Shown in pieces: positions 32,761 through 43,432 of a DNA stretch of 64,000 bases (position 1 is the stretch's first letter; every line of letters starts with the position of its first letter). The translations under genes and the position numbers were made by a program. Origin of the DNA: Brachypterus glaber (taxonomy: Eukaryota; Arthropoda; Insecta; Coleoptera; Kateretidae); NCBI GenBank assembly GCA_958510825.1, contig CAUEHQ010000001.1, positions 186,001 through 250,000 of the forward strand, in the 5' to 3' direction. Under the pieces are notes generated by a model. The model saw nothing but the letters and a program-made list of their open reading frames with translations. It was not told the origin of the DNA and did not search any database.

Positions 32761-33179
32761 AATTAAAAGGATATTTGAAATCTTATCGTTTGATGTAAGA
32801 AAACTGTAAAAAGGTTTATCCAATACATACAGATAATGAGACAATTACCAGCTTTATTTTAAATAGATAAACTCAATAATAACCCCCGCGTGGCTTTTAC
32901 TTTATTGAGTGGATAATTATTTATTTTACCCACTCAACTGTCACTTGTCAAATTATTTTCTTGTAAATGTCATTAAAATTTTTAATAAAAATATGAATTT
33001 CTAAGCTATTTATTGGATAAGACCTTCTATGGCACTCATGAGTAAACCGATATTACCCACTAGTACCATAAATAACTATTATGTGGTTCAAATTTAGTTG
33101 ATCTTAATCATTTCAAAAGTTATTTAATATTAAAGAGGGCGGACTTTAGACAAGTACTGTAAATTATTATTATTTTTAG

Positions 33180-33362
33180 GCTTACGAATTCTTCCTATTT
33201 GCAGTGTTGATAGTGGTAGATATGGTAATTTTTATGGAGATGGCTTCCAGCTACAAATTTGTGAAATTGGACGTTGATAGTTCAACTATCCTGAGGGACG
33301 AACAGACAAAAAATCTAATAGAAATAACATCCGAGACTGAAATTTTTAACGACCTTGATTAA
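33180..33362 (+). CDS. SLC15/POT oligopeptide transporter, last exon (TM12 and tail)
   Basis: A phase-0 exon of 60 codons plus TAA; acceptor TTATTTTTAG before 33180. It begins AYEFFLFAVLIVVDMVIFME, the last transmembrane helix (compare A-E-[YF]-x-L-F-A in PepT proteins), followed by a charged cytosolic tail DSSTILRDEQTKNLIEITSE and ending FNDLD. A short acidic tail is normal for the family. With the upstream exons the visible part of the protein is about 241 residues of an expected 650-800; the first nine helices lie upstream of the window. Confidence 0.93.
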   Translation, partial: AYEFFLFAVLIVVDMVIFMEMASSYKFVKLDVDSSTILRDEQTKNLIEITSETEIFNDLD

Positions 33363-34329
33363 ATGACCCTGCACAAATATCGAGGAAAATGTTTTCCTCA
33401 GATTTTGCTGAAATTTTGACATGTAGTCCTTAGTTCGCTGATTAAATCTGACCGGTCCACACCCTTGGCTGTTCAATTGTTTTGGTGCAATAACCGTTTA
33501 AAATTAAAATAATTGACTGAGTCAAAAACAACTAACACTAGAACAAATTTTTTTATTTGTGTTTGTTATTTTTGACATATCTTTTTAAAATAGTTTATCG
33601 TATTAGATTTTCCAGGGTGGGTAAAAAAAATTACCTAATATGATAATAATAAAAAGTGTAAAAATATATATAAAAATTCCTTGGACAGGTCAATTTTTAT
33701 TTTAAGAGGATATCTTTTAATCGCAGTGACTGTGATTTTAATTAACCGACTTCCAAAAAAGGAAGAGGTTATTAATTTGATCAAACTTTTTGCAACTTTA
33801 AGAGGGCATTGATGAGGTAGTCCCGTTTCAATTTGACGCTCGAATAATGCCGGGTAAGCCGGATAATTAATATAAATCTAATCGTTTTAACGCAATAATA
33901 CGAAAATCAATAAAACGAGGGGTAAACCGCTGAAAAAAATATACAACTAAATCCCTTTTAGAAGGTAATGCCTTAAGATTTTTCCGGAATCCCTTAAGAT
34001 TCCTTTGAATTTCGTTCAAGATTACCTCGTAATAAAATGTGAAAAATAATACAAAAGTTGGTATGGACATGGGTCAAATATCATCTCCAAAGAAAGCCAT
34101 ATTTCATAAATACAAATTTGAAAGGTATAAAGGTCCAATATCGGGAACACTGTTGAAACCAGGACCAAGTAACCGTTAAAATTAGGGACAACTTGACATA
34201 ATATTATGGTGCTATTAGAGGTCTATTTAAACTTTTAAATATGGTTCTCCTTAAAGGCAGAAGGTTATGACGTCACTCATGTAAAATGTTGTTTATGTTG
34301 TTTGTTTTTAACCTCGTACTATTCTACTT
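33363..34329 (+). other. 3' UTR and downstream flank of the transporter gene
   Basis: Contains the presumed 3' UTR. A candidate poly(A) signal AATAAA is at 33648-33653, but AATAAA is common by chance in such AT-rich DNA. At 33742-33769 ACCGACTTCCAAAAAAGGAA and GAGGTT form a small hairpin of a type often seen at the edges of insect repeats. No gene is visible; the 67-codon minus-strand frame at 33867-34070 shows no family. Confidence 0.4.
33648..33653 (+). promoter_or_regulatory. candidate poly(A) signal
   Basis: AATAAA 286 bp after the transporter stop codon, the first canonical hexamer I found after it. The position is plausible for an insect 3' UTR; chance occurrence cannot be excluded. 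Confidence 0.3.
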
Positions 34330-34551
34330 AATTAAGCATCCCCTAAGTCCAGGACTTGTGTGGGCTAGTAGTAGAGGGGACCACCGGCTTTAATTGACTT
34401 TCGAACCAATATATCTAGGGAGTACGCCTTCGCCAAATTTCAATTATTAATTAACTGAAAAAGGCAATCGGCGCCAGTGAGGTTTGAACTCACGATCATT
34501 AGCTCAGTGTCAATGCTATATCGATGCCTTAGACTGCTGAGCTAATTCTCC
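34330..34551 (-). repeat. tRNA-like SINE candidate
   Basis: Read on the minus strand, 34551-34470 starts GGAGAATTAGCTCAGCAGTC and ends GAGTTCAAACCTCACTGGCG. TAGCTCAGCAG resembles the RNA polymerase III A box and GAGTTCAAACC the B box, with a T-arm stem GTGAG/CTCAC. The acceptor ends do not pair and the anticodon arm is poor, so this is not a working tRNA. The tRNA-like head is followed by an unrelated body to about 34330. Best read as a tRNA-derived SINE or tRNA pseudogene. Confidence 0.55.
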
Positions 34552-35104
34552 CATGTATTTTTTTAAATATTATTTTCAGAGTTATAGAATTTGTTTTGAC
34601 TTTTTCACAAACAATATATAGGCCAATCAAACCTTCTTAGTTTCTTGACCAATCAGATCAAAATGAATCTGATAATTTTTGCACAAGTGCAATTATCACT
34701 TGGTTACTATGAAAACAAGAAACTGACAGTTTACATAATGTTATATTTTTGCAAAATGTGTTTTTAATTTGTGAAGCTTACCTTTAGTTGATTTATTTTT
34801 ATTGATAAGCAATATAGTCAGAGTTAAGATATTATAAGAGTGGCAACGGTGTACTTACAGTTATAGAGTCTTTACGAAAATTAGCTAGTTTTTGTGTTAG
34901 ATAAATTAATTTTATTGCACAGTAACAAAATACAAATATATTCGCGTCACCTGAGTATTTGAAGCACCTTGTAAATTATTGTTTACATTTAAAATTGTAA
35001 CTGAAACGGTTCAAGGCTAGCTCAGCTGACGAAATTCATGGGCAGCGTTGCCGCTGTGATCATTCTTTCACGGAATTCGCTGATATTTTAATAATCTATT
35101 TAAA

Positions 35105-35809
35105 ATGCCTCCTTAACCTGTAACTGCATGTTCCTGTTGTGACAAAACATCAGAGAATCACAAAATAGTTATATGCAACTTTTGCAAGAATACCTACTCC
35201 AACGAATGTGCTGGTTTAACTTTATCTGAAGTGAGATTAATCAATACAAAAAAGAGTATTTCTTTCACCTGCGCAAACTGTCCGGATTTAGAAAAATGCA
35301 TTAATTAGTTAAAAGCAACCGTGGAATCTTTTGAAAGCAAGATTGAGAACTTGGGAGCAAAAAGTTCTGATACTAATAAAAGTTTTGAATTCGAGGAAGT
35401 ACTACGAGAACTTAATGATAGAAATTCAAGAAGAAAAAATTTAATTATTTTTGGTGTTGATGAACAAGTTATTGCAGATAAATATGCTAAAATGAAGCAA
35501 GACAGAAAGAAAGCCCTAAACATCCTAAAATATAAAAAGTCCAAACCAAATGTTGAATTTGGTGAACTCAAGCCAATAAGACTAGGTAAATTTAATGAAA
35601 GAGCAACAACTCCACGACCAATAAAACTTACTCTACTTGATGAAAATACATTACACACACTTATAAAAAGTGGGAATAAACTAAAGGCTCACAACTCGTT
35701 CAAAAAATTCATAATTTCCTTGGATCGAACCCCTCGGCAAGTTGAACACTATAAGCAAGTTAAAGATGAGCTTATTAATCGTCAAGCGGCAGGTGATCAA
35801 AACTTGTAA
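35105..35809 (+). pseudogene. LINE ORF1 (PHD-like finger protein), pseudogene
   Basis: The frame from ATG 35105 has a stop at codon 4 and another at 35306-35308, then stays open to 35809. Early part: paired cysteines CSCCDK, VICNFCK, SNECAGL and FTCANC, in the spacing of the PHD-like zinc finger of Jockey/CR1 ORF1 proteins. A charged helical stretch follows (ESFESKIENLGAKSSDTNKS). The core then holds RKNLIIFGV, LGKFNE...PRPIKLTLL and SLDRTPRQVEHYKQVKDEL, conserved in these ORF1 proteins. In the family ORF1 binds the element RNA. The two stops make this copy non-functional. Confidence 0.85.
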
Positions 35810-38356
35810 AGTATCTACATGGAATCCCCCAAATAGTAACTTTAAACAACTAGAGCCCAACGATGTCAAAGAATTTATCTTGTACTATCAAAATGTGAGA
35901 GGATTGAGAACAAAGACTCGTCAATTTTACGCTGCAGTGAGTGATGTGGAATTCGATTTTATTGGACTATCTGAAACAGGTATAACCGACTATATTCTAT
36001 CTTCAGAATTATTTCCCAGTGATAGACATTACGACTTGGTCGACATGGAACGTAATGGTGGGGTTTTATTAGCATATAAAAATGTATTTAAGGCTGAACA
36101 ACTTGACCTAAATGATTTTTGTTACTTTTTTACCGATTGTTGATATTTTAGGCTGTAAGTTTTCCTACAATAATACCGTTACTTATATTTATGTTATCTA
36201 CATACCTCCTGATCCTAAAGTTACAAACCAACAATTCGAAGAGTTCATGGAAAAATTTGAGCTTCATCTCTCAGATAAGGACAATGTAATTATAATGGGG
36301 GATTTTAATGTCCCAAAATATATTTCACTAGATCTTAGCAACCGCAGGTGTAGTTCGTTGATAGGTTTTCTTGATTTTACTAAACTTAAGCAGCTGAATT
36401 CCGTACGTAATCATATGGGACGATTATTGGATTTAATATTATCCAATTATGAATGTTCTGTTATTCGGGAAAATATTTCTTTAGTAACTATTGATAACTA
36501 TCATCCTGCATTGCTTATATCTATGACATTGTCTTCTTCAACTTCTAACACATTTCCTAATAATTTAGCCAAGAAAAATTACAATTTCAGAAAAGGTAAC
36601 TATTTAGAGTTATATAACGACCTAGCTAATACTAACTGGGATTTTCTTAAGGAATTTAAGGACTCAAATTTAGCTTGTGATGCCTTTTATAATAAAATTT
36701 ATTCACTTTTTGACAAATATATCCCGCTTCGTAAAACAAATTCTACAAAATATCCTATTTGGTATACAAATGACATAATTAAAAATCTCAAACTTAAAAA
36801 GACTGCTCATAGAAAATTTAAAAGTTCAAATCTTGATCGTCACTACGCTGAATATAGTAGGTTACGTTCCTTAACATAACAATTAATTCAACTTGCTTAC
36901 AAAAATTATCTTGTCAAAATAGAAGAAAACTTAGCTAATGACCCAAATAGCTTTTGGTCATACATTCAGAATAAGAAAGTTTCTTCTAGAATACCTGGTA
37001 AAATGAAATATGAGAGTAATATTTTTGAAACACCTAATGAAATAGTAAATGGTTTTTCCGAGTATTTCAGCAGTGTTTTTTTACCCAAAAACACCGTTGA
37101 TAATATCCCTGATCTAGGTCATATAAAAAGTAGATCCACTATCAATATTAATCAGTTTAGTGACGATGAAATTCGTAAAGCCATTAAAAGGCTAAGTAAA
37201 AAAATGACCTCTGGCCATGACTTAATACCTAGTTTTCTTGTAAAAGATAGTAGCCCCGTAATTGTTAAACCCTTAAAAATAATATTGGATTTAATATTAG
37301 AAACGTCTATTTTTCCGAATATTTGGAAAAAGCAAGGGTCTGTCCAATATTCAAATCAGGTAAATCGGATGATATAAAAAACTATCGTCCAATTTCTATT
37401 CTATGTAACTTTGCAAAAGTCTTCGAGACGTGTCTGCATAATGTATAAAGCAATGCAGTCAAGCCTTTAATTTCTACCCGTCAACACGGATTTCTTGAAA
37501 ATCGTTCAACCATGAGCAATCTGGTAGAAATCACTCAAGAAATTTCTGAGGCTTTAGGTGATTCTAGTCAAATGGATGTCATTTATATAGACATCTCGAA
37601 GGCTTTTGATAAGATCCCCCATCCTATACTACTTGATAAATTGGACGCATTTGGTTTTAGTACTTCTCTCTTACTTCTATTTATTTCATATCTTTCCGAT
37701 AGACCTCAATTTGTAAGCTATAATGGATATGACTCCAATCCTTTTTTCATCACGTCCGGAGTCCACAAGGGTCTAACATGGGACCACTACTATTTCTATT
37801 ATTCATCAACGACCTTACTACTTTACTAATGTGCGGTTTTCTACTATTTGCTGATGATTTAAAACTGTATCTAAGAATAAAAAGTCTGATGGACTGTCTG
37901 GTTTTACAGCAGCAGATAGACCTTATTTTTGAATGGTGTAACAATAACCTGTTATTTATGAATGTTTCTAAATGTAAAGTTATTTCCTACACCAGAAAGA
38001 AGCAACCAACTTTTTATAATTACAACTTTAACTCTGAAACTTTAGCACGTGCTTCTTCTACTAAAGATCTTGGCATAATTTTTGATAGCGAACTTACGTT
38101 TAGGGAGCATATTGCTGTGACACAAAAATCTGCTATTAGGATGTTAGGTTTTATTCTTCGTAGTTGTGGTTCATTTAGAAATATATCAGCTCTTAAGGTC
38201 CTTTATATTTCCCTAGTTCGCTCTAAACTAGAATACGGAGCTCTGATTTGGTTTCCGCGAACCCAAAGCCATATTGGCTTATTAGAATCAGTACAGAGAC
38301 GATTTTTAAAATTTTTAGCATTTAAAATTGAGCGAATTTATCCTGCTCGAGGTACT
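35742..38356 (+). pseudogene. LINE ORF2 first part: endonuclease and reverse transcriptase, frameshifted
   Basis: Encodes an AP-type endonuclease (YYQNVRGLRTK, DFIGLSETGI, later NVIIMGDFNVP and a degenerate HPALL in place of the usual H-x-x-L) and then a reverse transcriptase (NYRPISI, YIDISKAFDKIPH, GPLLFLLFINDL, FADDLKLY) with the thumb motif STKDLGIIFDSELTF. The reading frame changes near 36135, 37345 and 37790, and there are stops near 36880 and 37446, so at least five disabling changes exist. FADD at 37849-37860 is the catalytic pair. The frame is cut at 38352-38356 by the gypsy insertion and continues at 42843. Confidence 0.9.
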
Positions 38357-38550
38357 TGTGGTATAGTTAGGTATTGGTATGGCTAGGTCTTACAACTACA
38401 TCACCTGTATGACTTTGACAAAAGGATTATGTCAGAAAATAGTGAATGTCAATGTTAGAATTTATAATTATTTTGGAATATGAATTTGTATAATTATTAA
38501 ATGCAATTACATTATATTAAACTACCTCTTCATGCTTGCACCATACTACA
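38357..38550 (+). repeat. 5' LTR of the Mag-type element
   Basis: 194 bp, TGTGGTATAG...ACCATACTACA. It is almost identical to the 3' LTR; the clearest difference is GGTATTGGTATGG here versus GGTATTTTATATGG there. It has a perfect TG...CA boundary. Confidence 0.95.
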
Positions 38551-38552
38551 TT

Positions 38553-38566
38553 TGGCGACGAGGATA
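38553..38566 (+). promoter_or_regulatory. primer binding site, probably tRNA-Ser
   Basis: TGGCGACGAGGATA starts two bases after the 5' LTR. TGG + CGACGAGG is complementary to the CCA end and acceptor stem of serine tRNA (GCT type, which begins GACGAGG). This would prime minus-strand DNA synthesis. Confidence 0.65.
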
Positions 38567-38660
38567 AAAACTGAAAATCTCTGAAAGAAAAATTAATTTT
38601 TCAATCAAAAAGAAATAAAATTACAAGAAACAAGAAACAAGTAAGTTACAGAAACGTAAC

Positions 38661-39630
38661 ATGCCTAACATAAAAGAAAACACTAACAACGCATCAAACA
38701 ACCCTACTGATTATCTTAAAAATTTTCAATTTGAAAAATATGAACCTGAGAAAGAAGATTGGGATTATTACAAACAACGCTTTGAAATGGAACTACAATT
38801 TCATGGTTTGGGATTAAATAAAACAGATAACAACATAAAAAGTAAAATAAGAAATATAATTTTAAGTAAAGTAGGTGCAGACACCTTTAAAATTCTTTAC
38901 GACCATTTCAAACCAGCAAAAGTAATTGACAAAACATATGAAGAAATTATTGCAGTTTTGGATAGCTATTATGGTAAAAAGTATTATGTTTTATCTGAAC
39001 GTGTAACATTTACATCAAGATATAGAAGAGAAGATGAAACAATAACGCAGTTTGTGGCTTCTTTACGAGGTTTATCAGGATGCTGTGATTTTGGTAACAG
39101 TTTAAATGAACGTCTACGTGATCAACTAGTTATTGGAATCAAAAACACCTCCTGGCAACAAGAAATTATTCGACTACATCCTGATAATTCTGCAACATTA
39201 GAAAATGTTCAAACAACGGCTATTGCATTAGAACAAGCATTTTTACAAGCAAAACATTTAGCTTCTTTGTCAAACAACGTTTCTGAAAACCAAACTTATC
39301 GAGTTAATTAATCAACAACGAAATCAACATACAAATCATAACAACAGCGATCGAGCTATAAACAAAAACCAAAACAGGTATAATGTTTTAATTTTAAATC
39401 CTAGAAAACAATGTTTACTATGCGGAAACGCACGGCATGAAAACATGGAACTATGTCCAGCTAAAGGAAAAGTATGTTCACTTTGCAAAGCACTAAACCA
39501 TTTTGCAAAAGTGTGTTTATCTAGCGGAAGAGCACAAATTAAAAACAATACTTCACAGACGCGTCATATACGTAATTTTAACAACGAACATGAAGAACTG
39601 GAGGAATCTGATAACGATAATGACAATTAA
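38661..39630 (+). pseudogene. gag of the Mag-type element, one frameshift
   Basis: Begins with ATG at 38661 and runs 216 codons in one frame (MPNIKENTNNASNNPTDYLK, DYYKQRFEMELQFHGL). The frame then shifts near 39305 and continues with the nucleocapsid. That part has two knuckles: C-x2-C-x4-H-x5-C (CLLCGNARHENMELC) and a canonical C-x2-C-x4-H-x4-C (CSLCKALNHFAKVC), at 39412-39528. In the family Gag packages the RNA into virus-like particles. The shift separates capsid from nucleocapsid, so the copy could not make a normal Gag. Confidence 0.88.
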
Positions 39631-42528
39631 AACCAACACGCAATTTATGTGCTTATACTGATCTTGAAATTGAAACTCTTGGTTACTTTAATGTTAAAGT
39701 TAGAGCCTTTAACACAGATCTTACCTTACCGTTGTATGTAACAAACTACAATGATATTCCTTTATTTGGTTTAGATTGGTGCTTAGCATATAAACTACCT
39801 CTACCATCTGGAGCACGGGTATGTAATGTCCGACCAGTAAATCAACATAACGTTGAACAGAAAACAGAATTTACAAAACAAAATAATAATACGGAAGCAA
39901 CGTCAGAATCTAAGAACAAGACAGGTAGTGAACTGAACAACTTACTTAACTCCTGCAAAGAACTTTTTAGCGGACGGATAGGAACAGCCAATGGATTTAT
40001 GGTAAACATTCACATGCAACCCAATGCAACACCAAAAACTTTTCGTCCAAGACCTGTCCCTATTGCCTTACAGGAACATGTTTCAACGGAACTTGATAGG
40101 TTAACAGAAGAAGGCGTTTTAGAACCAGTCGACATGAGCAAAGAACCAATTGAATGGTCAACACCCATCGTAGTAGCGGTAAAATCAAATGGTAGTATTA
40201 GAATTTGTGGAGATTTTTCTGTATCTATAAACCCACATGTTACGAAAGATAATCATCCAATACCTACATTTGAAGATATGGCGTCAAAGTTAAATGGTGG
40301 AAAATTGTTTTCAAAAATTGATCTTAAGGATGCCTATCTTCAGCTACAAGTACACCCTGATTCAAGGAAATATTTGGTAATTATCACACATAAAGGATAC
40401 TTCAGATACAAACGACTTCCTTTTGGAGTTAATTTTGCACCAGCATTATTTCAACGTTACATGGATCAATTATTAGCTGGAATTCCCGGAGTAGTAGTAT
40501 TTTTGGACGACATTTTAATTACAGCACCAACAAGAGAATTACATCTACAACGATTAAAGCAAGTCTTAGAAACACTAAAAAAGGCAGGTTTAAGAACACA
40601 AGAAAGTAAATGCACATGGTTAACAGATCAAGTAACCTTTTTGGGACATGTTATTGATGCCCACGGATTACATCCTACAACAAAACATTTAGAAGCTATT
40701 AACAACATGCCAAGTCCCTCAAATGTAAGCGAACTTAGATCATTTTTGGGCTCAATCACATACTACAGCAGATTTATCAGGAACTTACATGTAACTTGCG
40801 TACCACTTTATGAGAAATTAAAAAAAAAATATCATTTTTACATGGACAAGCGAAGATCAGGAACTTTTTCAAAAACTGAAATCAATACTTACCTCTTCAG
40901 ATACACTAGTACATTATAATTCCGAGTTACCACTAGTAGTAACTAGTGACGCTAGTTCAAAGGGAGCAGGTGCTTTTCTTTTTCATAAATTTACGAATGG
41001 AGACTTGAAACCTGTGGCTTTTGCATCACGTTCATTCAATGAAACAGAAACACGGTACTCAGTCATAGACAAGGAAGCACTCGGGTTAGTATTTGCTATA
41101 ACAAGATTTCATCATTTTTTGTACGGAAGACATTTTACCTTATTAACGGATCACAAACCTCTGGAACGAATTTTCAGTAAAGATAGAGAAACACCAAAAA
41201 TAGCAAGCAATCGTCTCCTGAGGTGGGCCATGATTTTAAATACATACGATTTTACTATACAGTATCAAGAAGGTAAGGAAAATGGTCCAGCCGATGCATT
41301 GTCACGACTTCCTTTAAACACAACAGAAGGATCACCCGAAGAAGAATATGGTTTACCCAAACGAAGTCATCTATTGCATCTACGTTGTCATCAACTACCC
41401 ATTACAAAAAAAGAACTAAAGTCTAAAGTAGAAGGAGACAAACTATTTCAACAAGTCATAAAATGCGTTCAATCTTATTGGCCAAACAAATCTTTACTTT
41501 CCAATGACATAATGCCTTTTTATGAAAAGCGTGACGAGTTATCTTTCGAAGAAAAAATTCTTTTATGGAAAGGTCGAATTTGCATACCAGAATCTCTCAA
41601 AACTAACATTCTTAACATGCTACATGACGGACATCCAGGTATAACAGCAATGCAGTCAAATGCACGTCTTCATGTTTATTGGCCTGGAATTGATCAAGAT
41701 ATCATAAAATTTGTAAACACTTGTTCTTCGTGTCAAGAATCAAGAAGAGCTGACACAAAAATGCCTCTATATCCTTGGAGTGCACCTCCTGAACCATGGG
41801 CAAGAGTACACATTGATTTTGCAGGTATTTTTGAAGGAAAAATGTGGTTAGTAATAATCGACGCTTACTCACGTTGGTTGGAAATTTTACCAATGCGAAA
41901 TATTACTTCTGAAACAACAATAGCTTCACTTACAGAAGTTTTCTCAAGGCTTGGTTATCCAAAAATAATTGTATCAGACAATGGTCCTCAACTTACTTCA
42001 GATGTTTTTCAAAAGTTTTGCAAATCCAAAGGAATATACCATATACGTTCAACACCCTATCATCCAAAAACCAATGGAATAGCGGAAAGAGCGGTGAGAA
42101 CTTTTAAAGAAAGAATGAACGCAAGCAAATCTAACAAATCTCAACACGAACGTTTACAGAATTTCTTACTCTCTTACCGTAACACCAACCAACGCTCTAC
42201 AGGTCGATGTCCTAGCGAAATCATTTTTGGTCATCCACTAAGAACAATTTTCGATTCACTTAAACCAGATATCTTTGGAAAAATGGATTTTGAGCAACAG
42301 AGACAAAAACAAATACACGATAAAGGAGCACGCGATAAGATTTTTCAAGAGAATGATTATGTTTGGGTAAATAATCCAATTGGAAATGGTTCTGTTTCAG
42401 GAAAAATTATTAAACAGACAGCTCCTTATTCATATATAGTGGATATAGATGGACAACATAAGAGAAAACATGCAGATCAGATACGATCACGTTCAACGCC
42501 TATAAACAAAAAAAAAATCATCTACTAA
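39630..42528 (+). pseudogene. pol of the Mag-type element, truncated protease and one frameshift
   Basis: It opens inside the protease: the catalytic D-[ST]-G segment is absent and only the C-terminal part with LFGLDW remains. Reverse transcriptase follows (KIDLKDAYLQ, PFGVNFAPALFQ, catalytic VFLDDIL at about 40499-40519), then a +/-1 shift in the A10 run at 40820-40829. The next frame carries RNase H (SDASSKGAG, LLTDHKPLE, ADALSR) and integrase: zinc finger H..H..CSSC, then D (HIDFAG), D (SDNGPQ) and E (IAERAV) with 35 residues between the last two. The stop is at 42526-42528. A primer-tRNA-dependent replication enzyme set, inactive here. Confidence 0.92.
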
Positions 42529-42635
42529 TCGCTCAAAGATTTAAAAAAAAAAATGTACCAGCTAGTCATATCATATACATGTATATATGTATAGTCAAAT
42601 GCCAAAAGACGCAAGATCATTTTTCAACTTAATTT

Positions 42636-42647
42636 GGTGGGGAGAAA
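42636..42647 (+). promoter_or_regulatory. polypurine tract
   Basis: GGTGGGGAGAAA immediately precedes the 3' LTR, the expected position of the plus-strand primer. Confidence 0.8.
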
Positions 42648-42842
42648 TGTGGTATAGTTAGGTATTTTATATGGCTAGGTCTTACAACTACATCACCTGT
42701 ATGACTTTGACAAAAGGATTATGTCACAAAATAGTGAATGTCAATGTTAGAATTTATAATTATTTTGGAATATGAATTTGTATAATTATTAAATGCAATT
42801 ACATTATATTAAACTACCTCTTCATGCTTGCACCATACTACA
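42648..42842 (+). repeat. 3' LTR of the Mag-type element
   Basis: 195 bp, TGTGGTATAG...ACCATACTACA, followed by the target duplication GTACT. Confidence 0.95.
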
Positions 42843-43162
42843 GTACTGATCATGATTTATTACTCTCTAGATTTGATATGCCTCTTCTATCTCATAGAAG
42901 GGATTTAGTTTCAGTTAAATTTCTTTATAAATTATTAAATAATAACATGGATGCGTCCAATATCCTGAGTAAAATAAATTTTCACGTAAATAGAAACCTT
43001 AGAGTAAGCAATGTATTTTATTATAATACAGTAAGAACTAATATTGCTACAACTTCTCCGATTTACGTGATGTGTTCAAATTTTAATAGAATTGGTCACC
43101 TTTGTGATATTCACCATTCTTCACTAAGGCGTATACTGTCTTTGGCTGATCAGCATTTGTAA
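42843..43162 (+). pseudogene. LINE ORF2, C-terminal part after the gypsy insertion
   Basis: Directly after the duplicated GTACT the LINE frame resumes (DHDLLLSRFDMPLLSHRRDL, VSVKFLYKLLNNN) and runs to TAA at 43160-43162. This is the family's C-terminal domain beyond the reverse transcriptase; L-x-x-R-R and F-L-Y-K-L-L are typical. Allowing for the duplication, it continues the frame that stops at 38356, which shows that the gypsy element entered after the LINE and without further loss. Confidence 0.88.
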
Positions 43163-43404
43163 TTAGTCAGGAGTTGTGTAGTATTTTTTTTCTCCTACTT
43201 TTGATTATTATTGTTAAAATCATTCAATATTTAAGTTTTTTTTTTTGTTGTTATATTTTATTTTATTTTATATATATATATATAGGTAATCTTCTCACTT
43301 CTGTTATTATATTATTATAATTAGTTTCATTTTATTATTAGTTAAATTATTGTTATTCTCTGTTATTGAAGCTTTGTCCTATAAAAAGGATTTTGTATCT
43401 GTTG

Positions 43405-43432
43405 GGCAAATAAATAAATAAATAAATAAATA
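43405..43432 (+). repeat. (AAAT)n tail of the LINE
   Basis: GGGCAAATAAATAAATAAAT and a few more units end the LINE. Simple AAAT tails are usual for this group. Confidence 0.75.

Larger units (their letters stand above)
27281..33179 (+). other. 5.9-kb intron of the transporter gene
   Basis: GTACGT to TTATTTTTAG. It contains the TIR elements and repeats listed between 27632 and 32772. Nothing specific was seen in 27281-27631, 28304-29062, 31871-32361 or 32773-33179 beyond AT-rich sequence. Confidence 0.7.
38357..42842 (+). mobile_element. Mag-type Ty3/gypsy LTR retrotransposon, defective
   Basis: The element is 4486 bp, flanked by the 5-bp duplication GTACT (38352-38356, 42843-42847) and bounded by LTRs starting TGTGGTATAG and ending CATACTACA. 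Internal order is primer site, gag with two zinc knuckles, a partly deleted protease, reverse transcriptase, RNase H, integrase and polypurine tract; no env. A primer site matching a serine tRNA and a K02A2.6-like pol are typical of the Mag lineage. Frameshifts near 39305 and in the A10 run at 40820-40829, and the protease deletion, make it non-autonomous. Confidence 0.93.
34860..43432 (+). mobile_element. Jockey/CR1-like LINE, broken, split by a gypsy element
   Basis: A near full-length but dead non-LTR retrotransposon: 5' UTR (start uncertain, near 34860), ORF1 (35105-35809), ORF2 with endonuclease and reverse transcriptase (35742-38356 and 42843-43162), a 3' UTR and an (AAAT)n tail at 43405-43432. 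A Mag-type gypsy element (38357-42842) interrupts ORF2. ORF1 has stop codons and ORF2 several frameshifts. Apart from the insertion the order and spacing are those of Jockey/CR1-group LINEs. The target duplication was not identified. Confidence 0.88.

Noticed and set aside
34470..34551. functional tRNA on the minus strand
   Set aside because: Acceptor ends do not pair, and the anticodon arm cannot be drawn convincingly.
35305..35658. 117-codon minus-strand frame
   Set aside because: Shadow of LINE ORF1; no motif of its own.
42528..42647. env-like gene after pol in either gypsy element
   Set aside because: Only about 120 bp (Mag-type) and 530 bp (long-LTR element) of non-coding sequence separate pol from the 3' LTR.
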